Source: Bacillota bacterium
Lineage (GTDB): Bacteria; Bacillota_I; Bacilli_A; RF39; UBA660
Assembly (NCBI GenBank): GCA_015059245.1
Contig: SVAU01000017.1
Location: forward strand, 1 to 25,769
Reading direction: 5' to 3'
DNA length: 25,769 bases
Under the pieces are notes generated by a model. That model searched no databases. It saw only the letters and a list, made by a program, of their open reading frames with translations, and had not been told where the DNA came from. Numbering within the stretch: the stretch's first letter is position 1; each line of letters opens with the position of its first letter. Position numbers and translations under genes: made by a program. This document shows positions 7,384 to 15,800 of this stretch, one piece after another.

Positions 7384-8181
7384 ATGAAGACAATAGATAA
7401 TACAATTAAGTATTATGAATTATTAATGAAGTATGATGATTTATCTAATTATAAAAGATATGAATTACCTGAAGGTTTTCATTATGAATTTTATAAACCT
7501 GGGGATGAAGAAGAATGAGTAAAAATTCATATTGAAAGTGGTGAGTTCACATCTTATGAAAAAGGTTTAAAACATTTTCATGATTTCTATGATTACTTTA
7601 TAGATGAATTAGATAAAAGATGTGTATTTATAGTAGATAGTAATACTGGAGAAAAAGTAGGTACTGCTACTATATCTTTACTAGAAGAAAAAGAATATGG
7701 ATATGAAGCTGCTGTTGATTGGGTAGCAATAAAGAAAAGTTATCAAGGTAGAAAGTTAGCTAAACCATTAATAACTAAATTTATGGATATAGCTAAAGAT
7801 AATGGACATACTAGTTTAATATTACATACTCAAACTAATAGTTGGTTAGCAGCTAAATTATACTTAGATTATGGATTTGAAATACTTAATAAAGATGAAG
7901 TAGTGGGATGGTCTATATTAAGAAGTATAATAGATCATGATAAATTAAAAGACTATAATATATTAAGTAACGATGAAATACTTGATATGAGAAATGTAGA
8001 AATAGAAAGACAACTTGTTAATATGTATGGTACTGAAGAATTTAATTATTCTGTATGGTATAAGAATGGCTTACATAATGTATATACACATGTTAATGGT
8101 ATTCCTTATGAATATGAATATTTTATAGAAGATGGAGTACTTAGATTAGAAGAAGTAGAAAATAAGAAATATAAGAGATAG
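7384..8181 (+). pseudogene. GNAT-family acetyltransferase interrupted by in-frame TGA
   Basis: With TGA at 7516-7518 (codon 45) read through, one continuous frame of 265 codons runs from ATG 7384, which has a good AGGTGAT site, to TAG 8179-8181. The first 44 codons end PGDEEE and the frame resumes VKIHIESGEF. In related acetyltransferases an aromatic residue, usually Trp, follows this acidic run, so TGG to TGA is the simplest explanation. Downstream lie a GNAT acetyl-CoA loop (SYQGRKLAKPL, near 119-129) and motif B (NSWLAAKLYLDYGFEI). The 3' part, from ATG 7783, lacks the CoA loop and would not work alone. The choices are a recent nonsense mutation, a sequencing error, or stop-codon readthrough. 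TGG is used elsewhere in the same gene and all long genes here are TGA-free, so a recoded TGA is unlikely. It lies just right of the defence-like cluster. Confidence 0.8.
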
Positions 8182-8196
8182 AAATATCTCTTTTTT
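8174..8196 (+). terminator. Terminator overlapping the GNAT stop codon
   Basis: AGAGATA (8174-8180) and TATCTCT (8185-8191) form a stem with a GAAA tetraloop and a T-run. The TAG stop (8179-8181) is inside the hairpin. Confidence 0.8.
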
Positions 8197-8197
8197 G

Positions 8198-8206
8198 TGT
8201 TATACT
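8198..8206 (+). promoter_or_regulatory. Extended -10 promoter of the lipoprotein operon
   Basis: TGTTATACT directly follows the T-run, 27 bases before the ATG at 8234. Confidence 0.55.
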
Positions 8207-8233
8207 TATCTTAATAGTAGAGGTGTGTAGTTT

Positions 8234-9298
8234 ATGAAAAAAATAATTAAGAAGTTTATTATGTTATGTATGATTGTGTTTCTTACAACTGGTTGTTTGA
8301 AATATAATGTAACTATGGAAGTTAAAAGTAATAAACAAGTCAATTTAGAAATGATATATGCTTTTGGGGTGGATGCATCTGAATATGAGGAATCTCAAAA
8401 AGAACAAGAAGAAACTGAATGTGGTGAAGACGAGTTTTGTTCTGAAGATGAAGGAGACATGTCCATGGATGTAAAAAAAGAAGATTATGAAGAGTTATTA
8501 AAATATGGATATAAAGTAGAAGAGTATGAAGAGAAAAAAGATGACATGGTTTATTCTGGTATTAAAATAACTAAATCTTTTGATAGTATTGATGATATTA
8601 CAGATGAAAAAAATACAGTAGAATTTGATTTTGTAAAATTTTTGAATGATGAAGACGGATATAAAAATAATCCAGTTATATTTTCTAAAAATGGTGATGG
8701 TTTTGTTGCTAAGATAGTATTTGATTATAGTAGTGAAGATACTTCATCTGAAGATATGTTAAATTCAGAAGAATATAAAGAAATTTTAGAGACTATGGAT
8801 TTAAAATATACTATAACATTACCTCAAGAAGCTAAGAGTCATAATGCAACTAAAGTTAGTAAAGATGGAAAAACATTAACTTGGGAATTAGAATATGGTA
8901 AGAAGAATGAAGTAAATTTTGAATTCTCTTTAGGTACTAATCCAATGTGGTATTTTATTATTATTGGTGGTATTGTTTGTGCGGTAGCATTAGTTGGTGG
9001 AGTTGTTGTTTCTATGAATAATAATAAGAAATATGCAACTATGTTAGATCAACAAATGAAAGGAATTGTTCCTGATGATAATGTGGTTCCACCAATGTTT
9101 GATAATCAACCAGTAGCACAACCACAAGTTATGCCTCAACAACCAGTGGAACAACCAGTACAACAACCAGTTATGGAGCAACCAATGCAACCACAACAAA
9201 TGTCTCAACAACAAATGGCACAACCACAAATGATGCCACAACAACCGATGGTTGATAATCAATCATTTGGTGCTCAAAATAATAACTTTCCAAATTAG
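8234..9298 (+). CDS. LppM-like lipoprotein with C-terminal TM and Q/P-rich tail
   Basis: 354 residues. The N-terminus is a lipoprotein signal: two Lys pairs, a hydrophobic core, and lipobox LTTGC with Cys21 as the lipidated residue. The following CLKYNVTMEVKSNKQVNLEM matches the start of LppM-type domains ('C.rydv...v..dg.v'). A very acidic insert covers about 45-80. After a mainly beta extracellular domain comes a transmembrane helix (about 239-261, WYFIIIGGIVCAVALV and on), then a tail of roughly 85 residues made largely of Gln, Pro and Met. The protein is therefore held by lipid at one end and by a helix at the other, with the Q/P-rich tail predicted inside the cell. Its role is unknown, perhaps envelope assembly or an anchor for a partner. 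The DUF4236 protein gene follows after 13 bases, so they form an operon. Confidence 0.75.
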   Translation: MKKIIKKFIMLCMIVFLTTGCLKYNVTMEVKSNKQVNLEMIYAFGVDASEYEESQKEQEETECGEDEFCSEDEGDMSMDVKKEDYEELLKYGYKVEEYEEKKDDMVYSGIKITKSFDSIDDITDEKNTVEFDFVKFLNDEDGYKNNPVIFSKNGDGFVAKIVFDYSSEDTSSEDMLNSEEYKEILETMDLKYTITLPQEAKSHNATKVSKDGKTLTWELEYGKKNEVNFEFSLGTNPMWYFIIIGGIVCAVALVGGVVVSMNNNKKYATMLDQQMKGIVPDDNVVPPMFDNQPVAQPQVMPQQPVEQPVQQPVMEQPMQPQQMSQQQMAQPQMMPQQPMVDNQSFGAQNNNFPN

Positions 9299-9311
9299 AT
9301 AAGGTGATAGT

Positions 9312-10169
9312 ATGGGTCTTAGATTTAGAAAAAGTATTAATTTAGGTGGTGGACTTAGATTAAACTTTAATAAGAAATCAGCAGGTTTAAGTTTTGGTAC
9401 TAAAGGTGCTAGATTTAGTGTTAATAGTGATGGAAGAAAAACTACTAGTTTTGGTATTCCAGGTACTGGTTTATATTGGACTAAGTCTGGAGAAGGTAAA
9501 TTAACTGTTTGGAATATTATTACATTAGTGTTACTAGCTCCATTTGTAATAATATATTGGTTATTACAATTATTGTTATTACCATTTAAAAAGTTATTTA
9601 AAGCATTAAAGAAAAATATATTCTTTAAAATATTTATGACTATATTTATTATAGTAGCAATACTTGCATTTAGTTTATTGTTTATTGATAAGATAAAGAT
9701 TACTAGTGGTAATGAAATAAGATATATATCTTTAAATGAAGATGATTCTTGGATAGATAATGATTCTATTACTTGTTATGATGAAAGTTATACTTACTTA
9801 AAAGATAAAGGTGTTACTATAAAAGATATTAAAGTTAAAAAAGTATTATTCTTATGGTATCATACTTTAACATTTGAAGAAGGTAATGTATGTGAATATG
9901 AATTCTTTATAGATGAAAAAGATTTCTTATATATGATTACTAAAGGTGAAGTAATAGAGAATGAAGATAAAGTAGATTTAACTAAGATGATTAAAGGTAA
10001 GACAGCTATTACAGGTAATACTAAATATACTTGGGTAGATGATTATAAATATATTTTGTTAAAAGTAGATGGAAAAGAAAAAGAAATCTATGTAACTGAA
10101 AGAGATGGATTATTAGTTATTCAAATTGGTAATACCGATGAAGGTCCTAAGTATATTGCATATAAATAG
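9312..10169 (+). CDS. DUF4236 domain membrane protein
   Basis: 285 residues. Residues 1-55 are a typical DUF4236 domain: MGLRFRKSINLGGGLRLNF, then GLSFGTKGARFSVNSDGRKT and GIPGTGLYW, a Gly-rich beta unit of unknown function common at the N-terminus of membrane or phage-related proteins. Two hydrophobic segments follow (about 66-93 and 103-126), then a polar C-terminal domain of about 155 residues, probably outside or on the membrane. The ATG at 9312 has AAGGTGAT (9300-9307). It is co-transcribed with the lipoprotein gene and shares a terminator that overlaps its own TAG. The domain is recognised with good confidence; no biochemical role can be given. Confidence 0.75.
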   Translation: MGLRFRKSINLGGGLRLNFNKKSAGLSFGTKGARFSVNSDGRKTTSFGIPGTGLYWTKSGEGKLTVWNIITLVLLAPFVIIYWLLQLLLLPFKKLFKALKKNIFFKIFMTIFIIVAILAFSLLFIDKIKITSGNEIRYISLNEDDSWIDNDSITCYDESYTYLKDKGVTIKDIKVKKVLFLWYHTLTFEEGNVCEYEFFIDEKDFLYMITKGEVIENEDKVDLTKMIKGKTAITGNTKYTWVDDYKYILLKVDGKEKEIYVTERDGLLVIQIGNTDEGPKYIAYK

Positions 10170-10190
10170 GTGATATTAATCACCTTTTTG
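10168..10190 (+). terminator. Terminator overlapping the DUF4236 stop codon
   Basis: AGGTGAT (10168-10174) pairs with ATCACCT (10179-10185) around ATTA, followed by TTTTT. The TAG stop is 10167-10169. The 5' arm AGGTGAT also equals the usual ribosome binding sequence of this genome. Confidence 0.75.
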
Positions 10191-10192
10191 TA

Positions 10193-10201
10193 TGGTATAA
10201 T
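10193..10201 (+). promoter_or_regulatory. Extended -10 promoter of the pyruvyl transferase gene
   Basis: TGGTATAAT is 16 bases before the ATG at 10218. The 19 bases 10196-10214 are identical to 2163-2181 before the NUDIX gene, spanning -10 to ribosome binding site. Confidence 0.65.
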
Positions 10202-10217
10202 TTTTGTAGGTGATTAA

Positions 10218-11285
10218 ATGAAAAATGTTGCAATAGTAACTTGTATAGGTAAGAGTAATTTTGGTAATAGATTACAAAATTATGCATTACAAAAAGTAAT
10301 AGAAGATTTAGGATATAATGTAGAAACATTAGAAAATATATCTTATTTAAATAATATAGATAATTATGAAGAAAATTATAAAGAGTATTTAGAATATAAA
10401 GTAGAGAAAGATAAACGTGATTATTCTAATAGATTTAGAATAGCTTACTTTGAAGAATTTGATAAGAATGTTAAATTTAGAGAAGGTATGGTTACTATAC
10501 ATGATTTACCTAATACTAATTATGATTATTATGTAGTAGGTAGTGATCAAGTATGGAATCCTCATCATGGTAAGTTAAAAGATTTAGATTTGTTAGTAGG
10601 TATTCCTGATAGTAAGAGAATATCTTATGCTGCTTCTATTGGTATAGATGAATTACCTGAATCAGTAAAAGATAAAGCTAAAGCAGAATGGTTAAAATTT
10701 AAAGCAATATCAGTAAGAGAAGATAAAGGTAAAGATATAATAGAAGAATTAACTGGTAGAAGTGATGTTCAAGTTAATTTAGATCCTACTATGTTATTGA
10801 CTAGCGAAGAATGGGGTAAGTTATCCAAAAGACCAAAACAATTAAAGACAGATAAATACATACTTAATTATTTCTTAGGAGAATTATCAGAACAACGTAA
10901 GAATGAAATAGAGAGAATAGCTAAAGAAAATGATTGTGAAATAATTAATATTCTAGATAAGAATGGTGAGTTTTATGAAACAGGACCTAGTGAATTCTTA
11001 TATTTAGAACAAAATGCATTCTTAATATGTACTGATTCATTCCATTCATCAGTATTTAGTATTCTATTTAATAGACCATTTATTGTATTTAATAGAGAAG
11101 ATATTAACAAGAGTATGAATTCTAGAATAGATACATTAATTAATACATTTAAATTAACTAGTAGAAATTATGAAGGTAAGATAACTGAAGATAATTTAAA
11201 TCATGATTATAGTGAAGCATTTAAAATACTTGATAATAAGAGAATGGAAGCTAAAGAATATTTACGTAATTCATTAAGAGACTAG
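10218..11285 (+). CDS. Polysaccharide pyruvyl transferase family protein
   Basis: 355 residues, the usual length of PF04230 enzymes. The N-terminal signature NFGNRLQNYALQ (14-25), the central VVGSDQVWNP (106-115), YAASIGIDELPE and the C-terminal TDSFHSSVFSILFNRPFIVF (near 272-291) are all characteristic, giving two Rossmann-like lobes. The family adds a pyruvyl ketal from phosphoenolpyruvate to sugars of capsule, exopolysaccharide or secondary wall polymer; the SFHS histidine region is part of the active site. It stands alone rather than in a glycan cluster, with its own promoter and terminator. The acceptor sugar is unknown. The stop codon TAG is the loop of the terminator. Confidence 0.85.
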   Translation: MKNVAIVTCIGKSNFGNRLQNYALQKVIEDLGYNVETLENISYLNNIDNYEENYKEYLEYKVEKDKRDYSNRFRIAYFEEFDKNVKFREGMVTIHDLPNTNYDYYVVGSDQVWNPHHGKLKDLDLLVGIPDSKRISYAASIGIDELPESVKDKAKAEWLKFKAISVREDKGKDIIEELTGRSDVQVNLDPTMLLTSEEWGKLSKRPKQLKTDKYILNYFLGELSEQRKNEIERIAKENDCEIINILDKNGEFYETGPSEFLYLEQNAFLICTDSFHSSVFSILFNRPFIVFNREDINKSMNSRIDTLINTFKLTSRNYEGKITEDNLNHDYSEAFKILDNKRMEAKEYLRNSLRD

Positions 11286-11297
11286 TGTCTCTTTTTC
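11276..11297 (+). terminator. Terminator with the stop codon as its loop
   Basis: AAGAGAC (11276-11282), loop TAGT, GTCTCTT (11287-11293), then T-rich. The TAG stop (11283-11285) is the loop itself. Confidence 0.8.
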
Positions 11298-11313
11298 TTA
11301 TTTTGTGGTATAT

Positions 11314-11319
11314 TATAAT
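11314..11319 (+). promoter_or_regulatory. -10 element of the 174-aa protein gene
   Basis: TATAAT lies 31 bases before the ATG at 11351, preceded by TTGTGGTATAT. No good -35 is visible. Confidence 0.45.
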
Positions 11320-11350
11320 ATAGAGATAAATGATAAAGAGGTGGTTGTGT

Positions 11351-11875
11351 ATGGCAAATCAAGATATAGAACACTTAGAAAATGAAATAGATGCAGTTGC
11401 TACACAAATAGAAAATAGTATAGATAATGAAATAGAAATACTTGAAGTCCCTGTAGAAGAAATGGTAGTAATAAAACCTGATCATTTAGAAATAATAAAT
11501 AGTTTTGATGATACTAAATTAAAAAATATTATAGTTTATAGATTAAATAATTTTAAAGAAAGAATAAAAGATTCTACTAATGAATTTTTATCAGTATTAA
11601 TTGGTTCTGATTTACAAATTATATTCTTAGCAATAAATAGTGGAAGAAATGTTTACACTAAGGATATGAGTACTGATAGTGGATTTGTTAATATAATTGG
11701 AATATTAGATGCTTATGTTAAGTTATTAGATGAAAGTAGTAAGAATCCGGCAGTAATGTTATATAATCCAGAAACACAACAAGCTGAATTTATAGGTAAT
11801 GTAGAAACTAGAACACCTTATTTAGCTAAAGAGATAATAGATTCTGCAAAAGGACAAGCTAATGCGAAGAAATAA
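11351..11875 (+). CDS. Hypothetical protein (174 aa)
   Basis: I start at ATG 11351 (MANQDIEHLENEIDAVATQ), which has AGAGGTGG (11337-11344) in front; the upstream in-frame ATG 11330 overlaps the leader and has no site. The first 45 residues are acidic and likely coiled (HLENEIDAVATQIENSIDNE). The rest looks like a compact alpha/beta domain with YRLNNFKERIKD, FLSVLIGSDLQIIFLA and MLYNPETQQAEFIG. There is no signal peptide or membrane segment. I do not recognise the family. It is a single-gene unit bounded by two terminators that share the same AAGAGAC/GTCTCTT stem. Soluble and cytoplasmic by prediction only. Confidence 0.65.
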   Translation: MANQDIEHLENEIDAVATQIENSIDNEIEILEVPVEEMVVIKPDHLEIINSFDDTKLKNIIVYRLNNFKERIKDSTNEFLSVLIGSDLQIIFLAINSGRNVYTKDMSTDSGFVNIIGILDAYVKLLDESSKNPAVMLYNPETQQAEFIGNVETRTPYLAKEIIDSAKGQANAKK

Positions 11876-11898
11876 AAGAGACATATGTCTCTTTTTTT
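11874..11898 (+). terminator. Terminator of the 174-aa protein gene
   Basis: AAAAGAGAC (11874-11882), loop ATAT, GTCTCTTTT (11887-11895) and a further T-run. The stem is the same as at 11276-11293. Confidence 0.85.
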
Positions 11899-11970
11899 GT
11901 GTAAATAGAAATATAAAATAAATTGTCTTACTTATTTAGGTATGATAATCTTATAATAGGAGATGGTCTT

Positions 11971-12432
11971 ATGAATAATGGTGTACCACAAGGAATAGGT
12001 GTAGGAGTAGGTAATATTGATGTACTTAAAGGTACAGATATAGGTGTATTAAGAGATAAAGGTTCTTATGATAAATCTACTTATAAAAAAACTACTAAAC
12101 CAGATGGAACTGTAGTAGAAGAAGTTAAAATGAATCAACGTAATAAAAATGTTGGAGTTGTAGATTTAGAAACTCAAGGTGTTAATATTGGAGATAGAGC
12201 AGTTGATGTAGGAATAAGTGAAAAAGCCACTGAAGATGCTGTAGGTTTTGTAGATAGTATTTGGGGAACTAGACAAGCTGCTGGTATGATACAAAATAGA
12301 AGAGCTGAAGAAGTGAAATTAGAACAATTTAAAGCACAAAGAGAACTGCAATTACAAGAAGATTCAGTGCAAAGAAGATTATTACAAGAACAAATGTTAC
12401 AACAACAAAATGGTGTAGGTAGGAGTTTATAA
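11971..12432 (+). CDS. Hypothetical Gly-rich/coiled-coil protein (153 aa), first gene of a pair
   Basis: ATG 11971 has AGGAGAT (11958-11964) at proper distance; the longer frame from TTG 11923 runs through the putative promoter (TATAAT at 11952-11957) and is not used. The N-terminal third is Gly/Val-rich with short repeats (GIGVGVGNIDVLKG, DIGVLRDKG), followed by YKKTTKPDGTVVEEV. The C-terminal third, from about residue 105, is a Gln/Glu/Arg-rich helix (QNRRAEEVKLEQFKAQREL and onward), ending QQQNGVGRSL. There is no export signal. The family is not recognised. Its TAA stop shares the sequence TAATG with the start of the next gene, so the two are translated together. Confidence 0.65.
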   Translation: MNNGVPQGIGVGVGNIDVLKGTDIGVLRDKGSYDKSTYKKTTKPDGTVVEEVKMNQRNKNVGVVDLETQGVNIGDRAVDVGISEKATEDAVGFVDSIWGTRQAAGMIQNRRAEEVKLEQFKAQRELQLQEDSVQRRLLQEQMLQQQNGVGRSL

Positions 12433-12707
12433 TGAGAGAGGATTTTGTAAATGCTTTTAGACAATTAAGTCTAGATGATAAAAGAAACCAATTAAATAAT
12501 GAAATGGCTACTACATTTAGAGTACTTAATATATTAAAACAAAATATTGGTATGCCACTTAATGATGACCAAATAAGAAATTATCACATAGCAGATGATG
12601 CTGGTTTAAGTGAAAGTCAGATGTTAGATTATATCTATTTTGATTTCTATAGAATACAAAGAAGTTTATTAGATGTAGCTGATATTTTATTAAAAAATAA
12701 TAATTAA
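12432..12707 (+). CDS. Small partner-type protein A (91 aa), paralogous to 22699 and 25348
   Basis: The ATG at 12432 overlaps the previous stop (TAATG), and the stretch TAGGAG (12418-12423) serves as ribosome binding site. The 91 residues are predicted helical. The opening FRQLSLDDKRNQLNNEM resembles FSKLNSNTKRDEIMYEV of the 22699 product and YKKLDVNTQREELSSLL of the 25348 product. The ending GLSESQMLDYIYFDFYRIQ resembles GLGEEEFLNSIYAYLISTK and NMTESEMLTFIYEDLWNIK. So three members of one small family occur in this window, each the second gene of a pair. The function is unknown; by context it may bind, chaperone or neutralise the product of the gene before it. No known domain recognised. Confidence 0.75.
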   Translation: MREDFVNAFRQLSLDDKRNQLNNEMATTFRVLNILKQNIGMPLNDDQIRNYHIADDAGLSESQMLDYIYFDFYRIQRSLLDVADILLKNNN

Positions 12708-12718
12708 TTATAGTTATG

Positions 12719-12745
12719 AAAAGTACATTTTATATGTACTTTTTT
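12719..12745 (+). terminator. Terminator of the 11971-12707 operon
   Basis: AAAAGTACAT (12719-12728) pairs with ATGTACTTTT (12734-12743) around a 5-base loop, with extra T residues. Confidence 0.85.
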
Positions 12746-12749
12746 AAAT

Positions 12750-12778
12750 TTGTAAAATATATAGTTTTATGTTAGAAT
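12750..12778 (+). promoter_or_regulatory. Promoter of the giant phosphoesterase gene
   Basis: -35 TTGTAA (12750-12755), 17-base spacer, extended -10 TGTTAGAAT (12770-12778). It is one of the few units here with a recognisable -35. Confidence 0.6.
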
Positions 12779-12802
12779 ATCAATCGTTTTGGGGGAATGG
12801 TT

Positions 12803-15800
12803 ATGTGGTTTATTACAAAGAAAATACTTGATTATGTATGTAATGAAGATATACCAAAAGAAAAAAGAATAAAAGTTATAAAAAATTATAAAGTTAGAAT
12901 TATAGATGAACTAATTAAATTAAACCCTGAAGATTTAATTAAGTTATTATTTAATTCTAAAGTATTAAGAGAATTAAAGCTAATTATATGTGAAGAAATA
13001 GATAAGTTATCAACAGAATATGGAGATAGTAGTAAGAAAACTATTAAAGTATTAATTGAAGAATTTAAGAAACTAAATATATATAAAGATAAATATTTAT
13101 TATCAGATACTTGTCCTAATGTATTTAAAAAAGAAATAATTGATACTTTATATCCTAAAGGCTATGAAGTAGTTAAGAAAGGTAAAATATCTAAGAAGTT
13201 AAAGAAAGTCATTATTAAAGTATCTTTAAGTAATTATGAATTAGAAAAACTATTAAAGAGTGATATATCAATAGAATTAAAAGAATATATTATTGATGAA
13301 TGTATTAATAGTTATTATGAGATAAGATCTGTATTAGATGATGATAATATTGATCAAAAATTAAAGAATAGACTTATAGATAATAAGATTAATAAAGATA
13401 ATTTATTTAATGTTTTAGAGTATGCTAATACTTCAACTATAGAATATGTATTAGAATGTAAGTCTAAAGAATTTGAAGAATATTTAAATACTTTAACACC
13501 TAGTAATGTATTAAGAGTTATTAATAGTAGTAGTACACCTAAAAGGATTGTAGATTATATATTAAAGTATAAAAGAGAAATAATAGAAACTGCTGTTGAT
13601 AAGTGTTGGAGAAATGATTTAGAAGAAACTATTTCTAGAGAAAAGAATGTTGAAATATTAAAGTTAGTATTTGAAAGAAGACATAAAGCTGTATTTAGAG
13701 TTATTAACAAGTTATTTGATTTTCAATTAATATCGTTTCTTGCTTTAGAACATTTACCTCAAGAATATAAAGATTATATTATTAATGAGAGAAAGTGGAC
13801 CTTAAATAGTTATATTAAAAGAATGAGTCCATGGGATTGTGTTAAACATACTAAGAGAGATAGTTTTGTACCAGACGAAATTAAAGAAAGAATATTTGAA
13901 ACTAGAAAAAAAGATATACTAAACTATTATGTTAAAGAAGATGATGATGAAATAGTTAGTAGTATTAGAACTAGTGGATTATATCTTCCTATTAAGAAAA
14001 TGTTAATTACAGAAAGAATTAATATAAATAATATTTTTAAATTATTAAGTTATTATTATATAGATAAAGAAACTATAGATTTAATTATAGAATTAAAGAA
14101 AGATATATTAGTACAAATATTTTTAGCGCATGATAATAATAAACTATTTAAAGGTAAGTTTGATGTATTAAAAGATGAAGTAATAGAAAGACTACTAAAT
14201 GCTAATGAAGATTTATTAAGAGATAGAGTTAATGGATTAGAAGAAGATGAATTATATAGTTATTTAAATCATGGTAAGGTATTAAATGTAGTTAAAAAGT
14301 TAATACTAGAAAGATTAGGTATTGAAAGAGATAATGCTAATAATGTATTAACATTAATTAATATGTATGATACTAATTTAGTATTAGATAATTATGAAAA
14401 TATTAAGGATTTAATATGTGGTTTAGGTATAGATTTTAATTCATTCTTACAATATGGTAGTGGTAGTAAGAAACATTCTAATTGGTTAAAGAATTTAATA
14501 GACATTATAAATAATGATGAGATAGGTGAATTTGCTTTTTGTAAAGATTACTTATTTATTAATTATTATAAGAATGATAGTGAAAATAGTGTTTACATGA
14601 TATCTAGTTTCTTAGAATATATAGATAATTTTAGTAAGTATAAAGAATTATTTATGAACTTAGTTGATGGTAAAGTTAAGTTGACTAAAGAAGATAAAGA
14701 TAATTTAAGATTCTTATTTAATGTTAGTGGTATTAGTAAAGATGATGCTCCTAAATCTATATATGATCTTAAGAAGTTTAAATTAGAATTATATAAAAGT
14801 TATATTAATCAAATAAAGAGTCCATCTGTTAGTATTTATACATTACAAAATATATTTAATAATATATTATTTTGTGATGCTAAAGATATACTTGATAATA
14901 TAGGTGGTACTGGTGCTTTAAGAACATTAAGAAAAGATAATATAGATAGTCCATCTGTAGTAGTTTATATAAATGAATTAATGTTATGTTCTTCTATTAT
15001 AGAGATGGTTAATTATACTAATAATGAAGAAGGACTTAAGAATGTATTAACTTATATATTTAGTGATATTGATTTATTAACTAAGATACAAAATATATTT
15101 TCTAGTTTTGATGATAAAGTAAGAAGAGTATATGAATTAGATTCTATGAATAATTTAACTACTATAAGTGAAGCTAGAAGATTAGGTATGTTAGATACTG
15201 AGTTATCAAATAAGTATGGTGGAGAAGTATTTAATTTTACTGATAAGAATTATTGTTTATATGGACATGTATTAAGTAGTAAAGAGAATATTGTAGATAT
15301 GATAGATGGTATATCTACGGGTAATAGTAATTTTATTTCTGTAAGTCCTGTTAGTTATAGAGGTCAAAAGTATTATTATGATAGAAATGATGTTATATTT
15401 GCTTATGATTTGTTACCAGTAGGTAGTTTTATATGTAGTTCTGTTGCTAATATGGGTACTAATTATTCAGTAAGTGCTAATAGTAGTGAAGTTGGTAATA
15501 TAAGAAGATCTCAAAGAGGTATTTTAGAAACTAGTGCTGTAGTAGAAAGAAACGCTGAAGCATTGTTATATAGAGAAGGTTTAAAACCATGTGGATTAAT
15601 ATTACCTGGTGGAAGAACTCCTTCTAAGAAAGAAATGGAAATACATGAGAGATATGGACTACCATTTATTATTACTCAAGAATTACATCAATCAATAGAT
15701 GATCCTAAGTATATGTTTGTTAATGATTTAACATTAGATACAGTAAGTACAGATTTAAGTGAATTAGAACGTATTGTTGATATGTTAAGACCTAATGTAA

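Noticed and set aside
9044..9262. Minus-strand ORF rich in Leu, Trp and His
   Set aside because: It is the complement of the Gln/Pro-rich repeat codons of the lipoprotein tail; no ribosome binding site or promoter.
12174..12464. Minus-strand Cys/Ser-rich ORF
   Set aside because: It covers the coding strand of two real genes and has low-complexity composition; no start signals.
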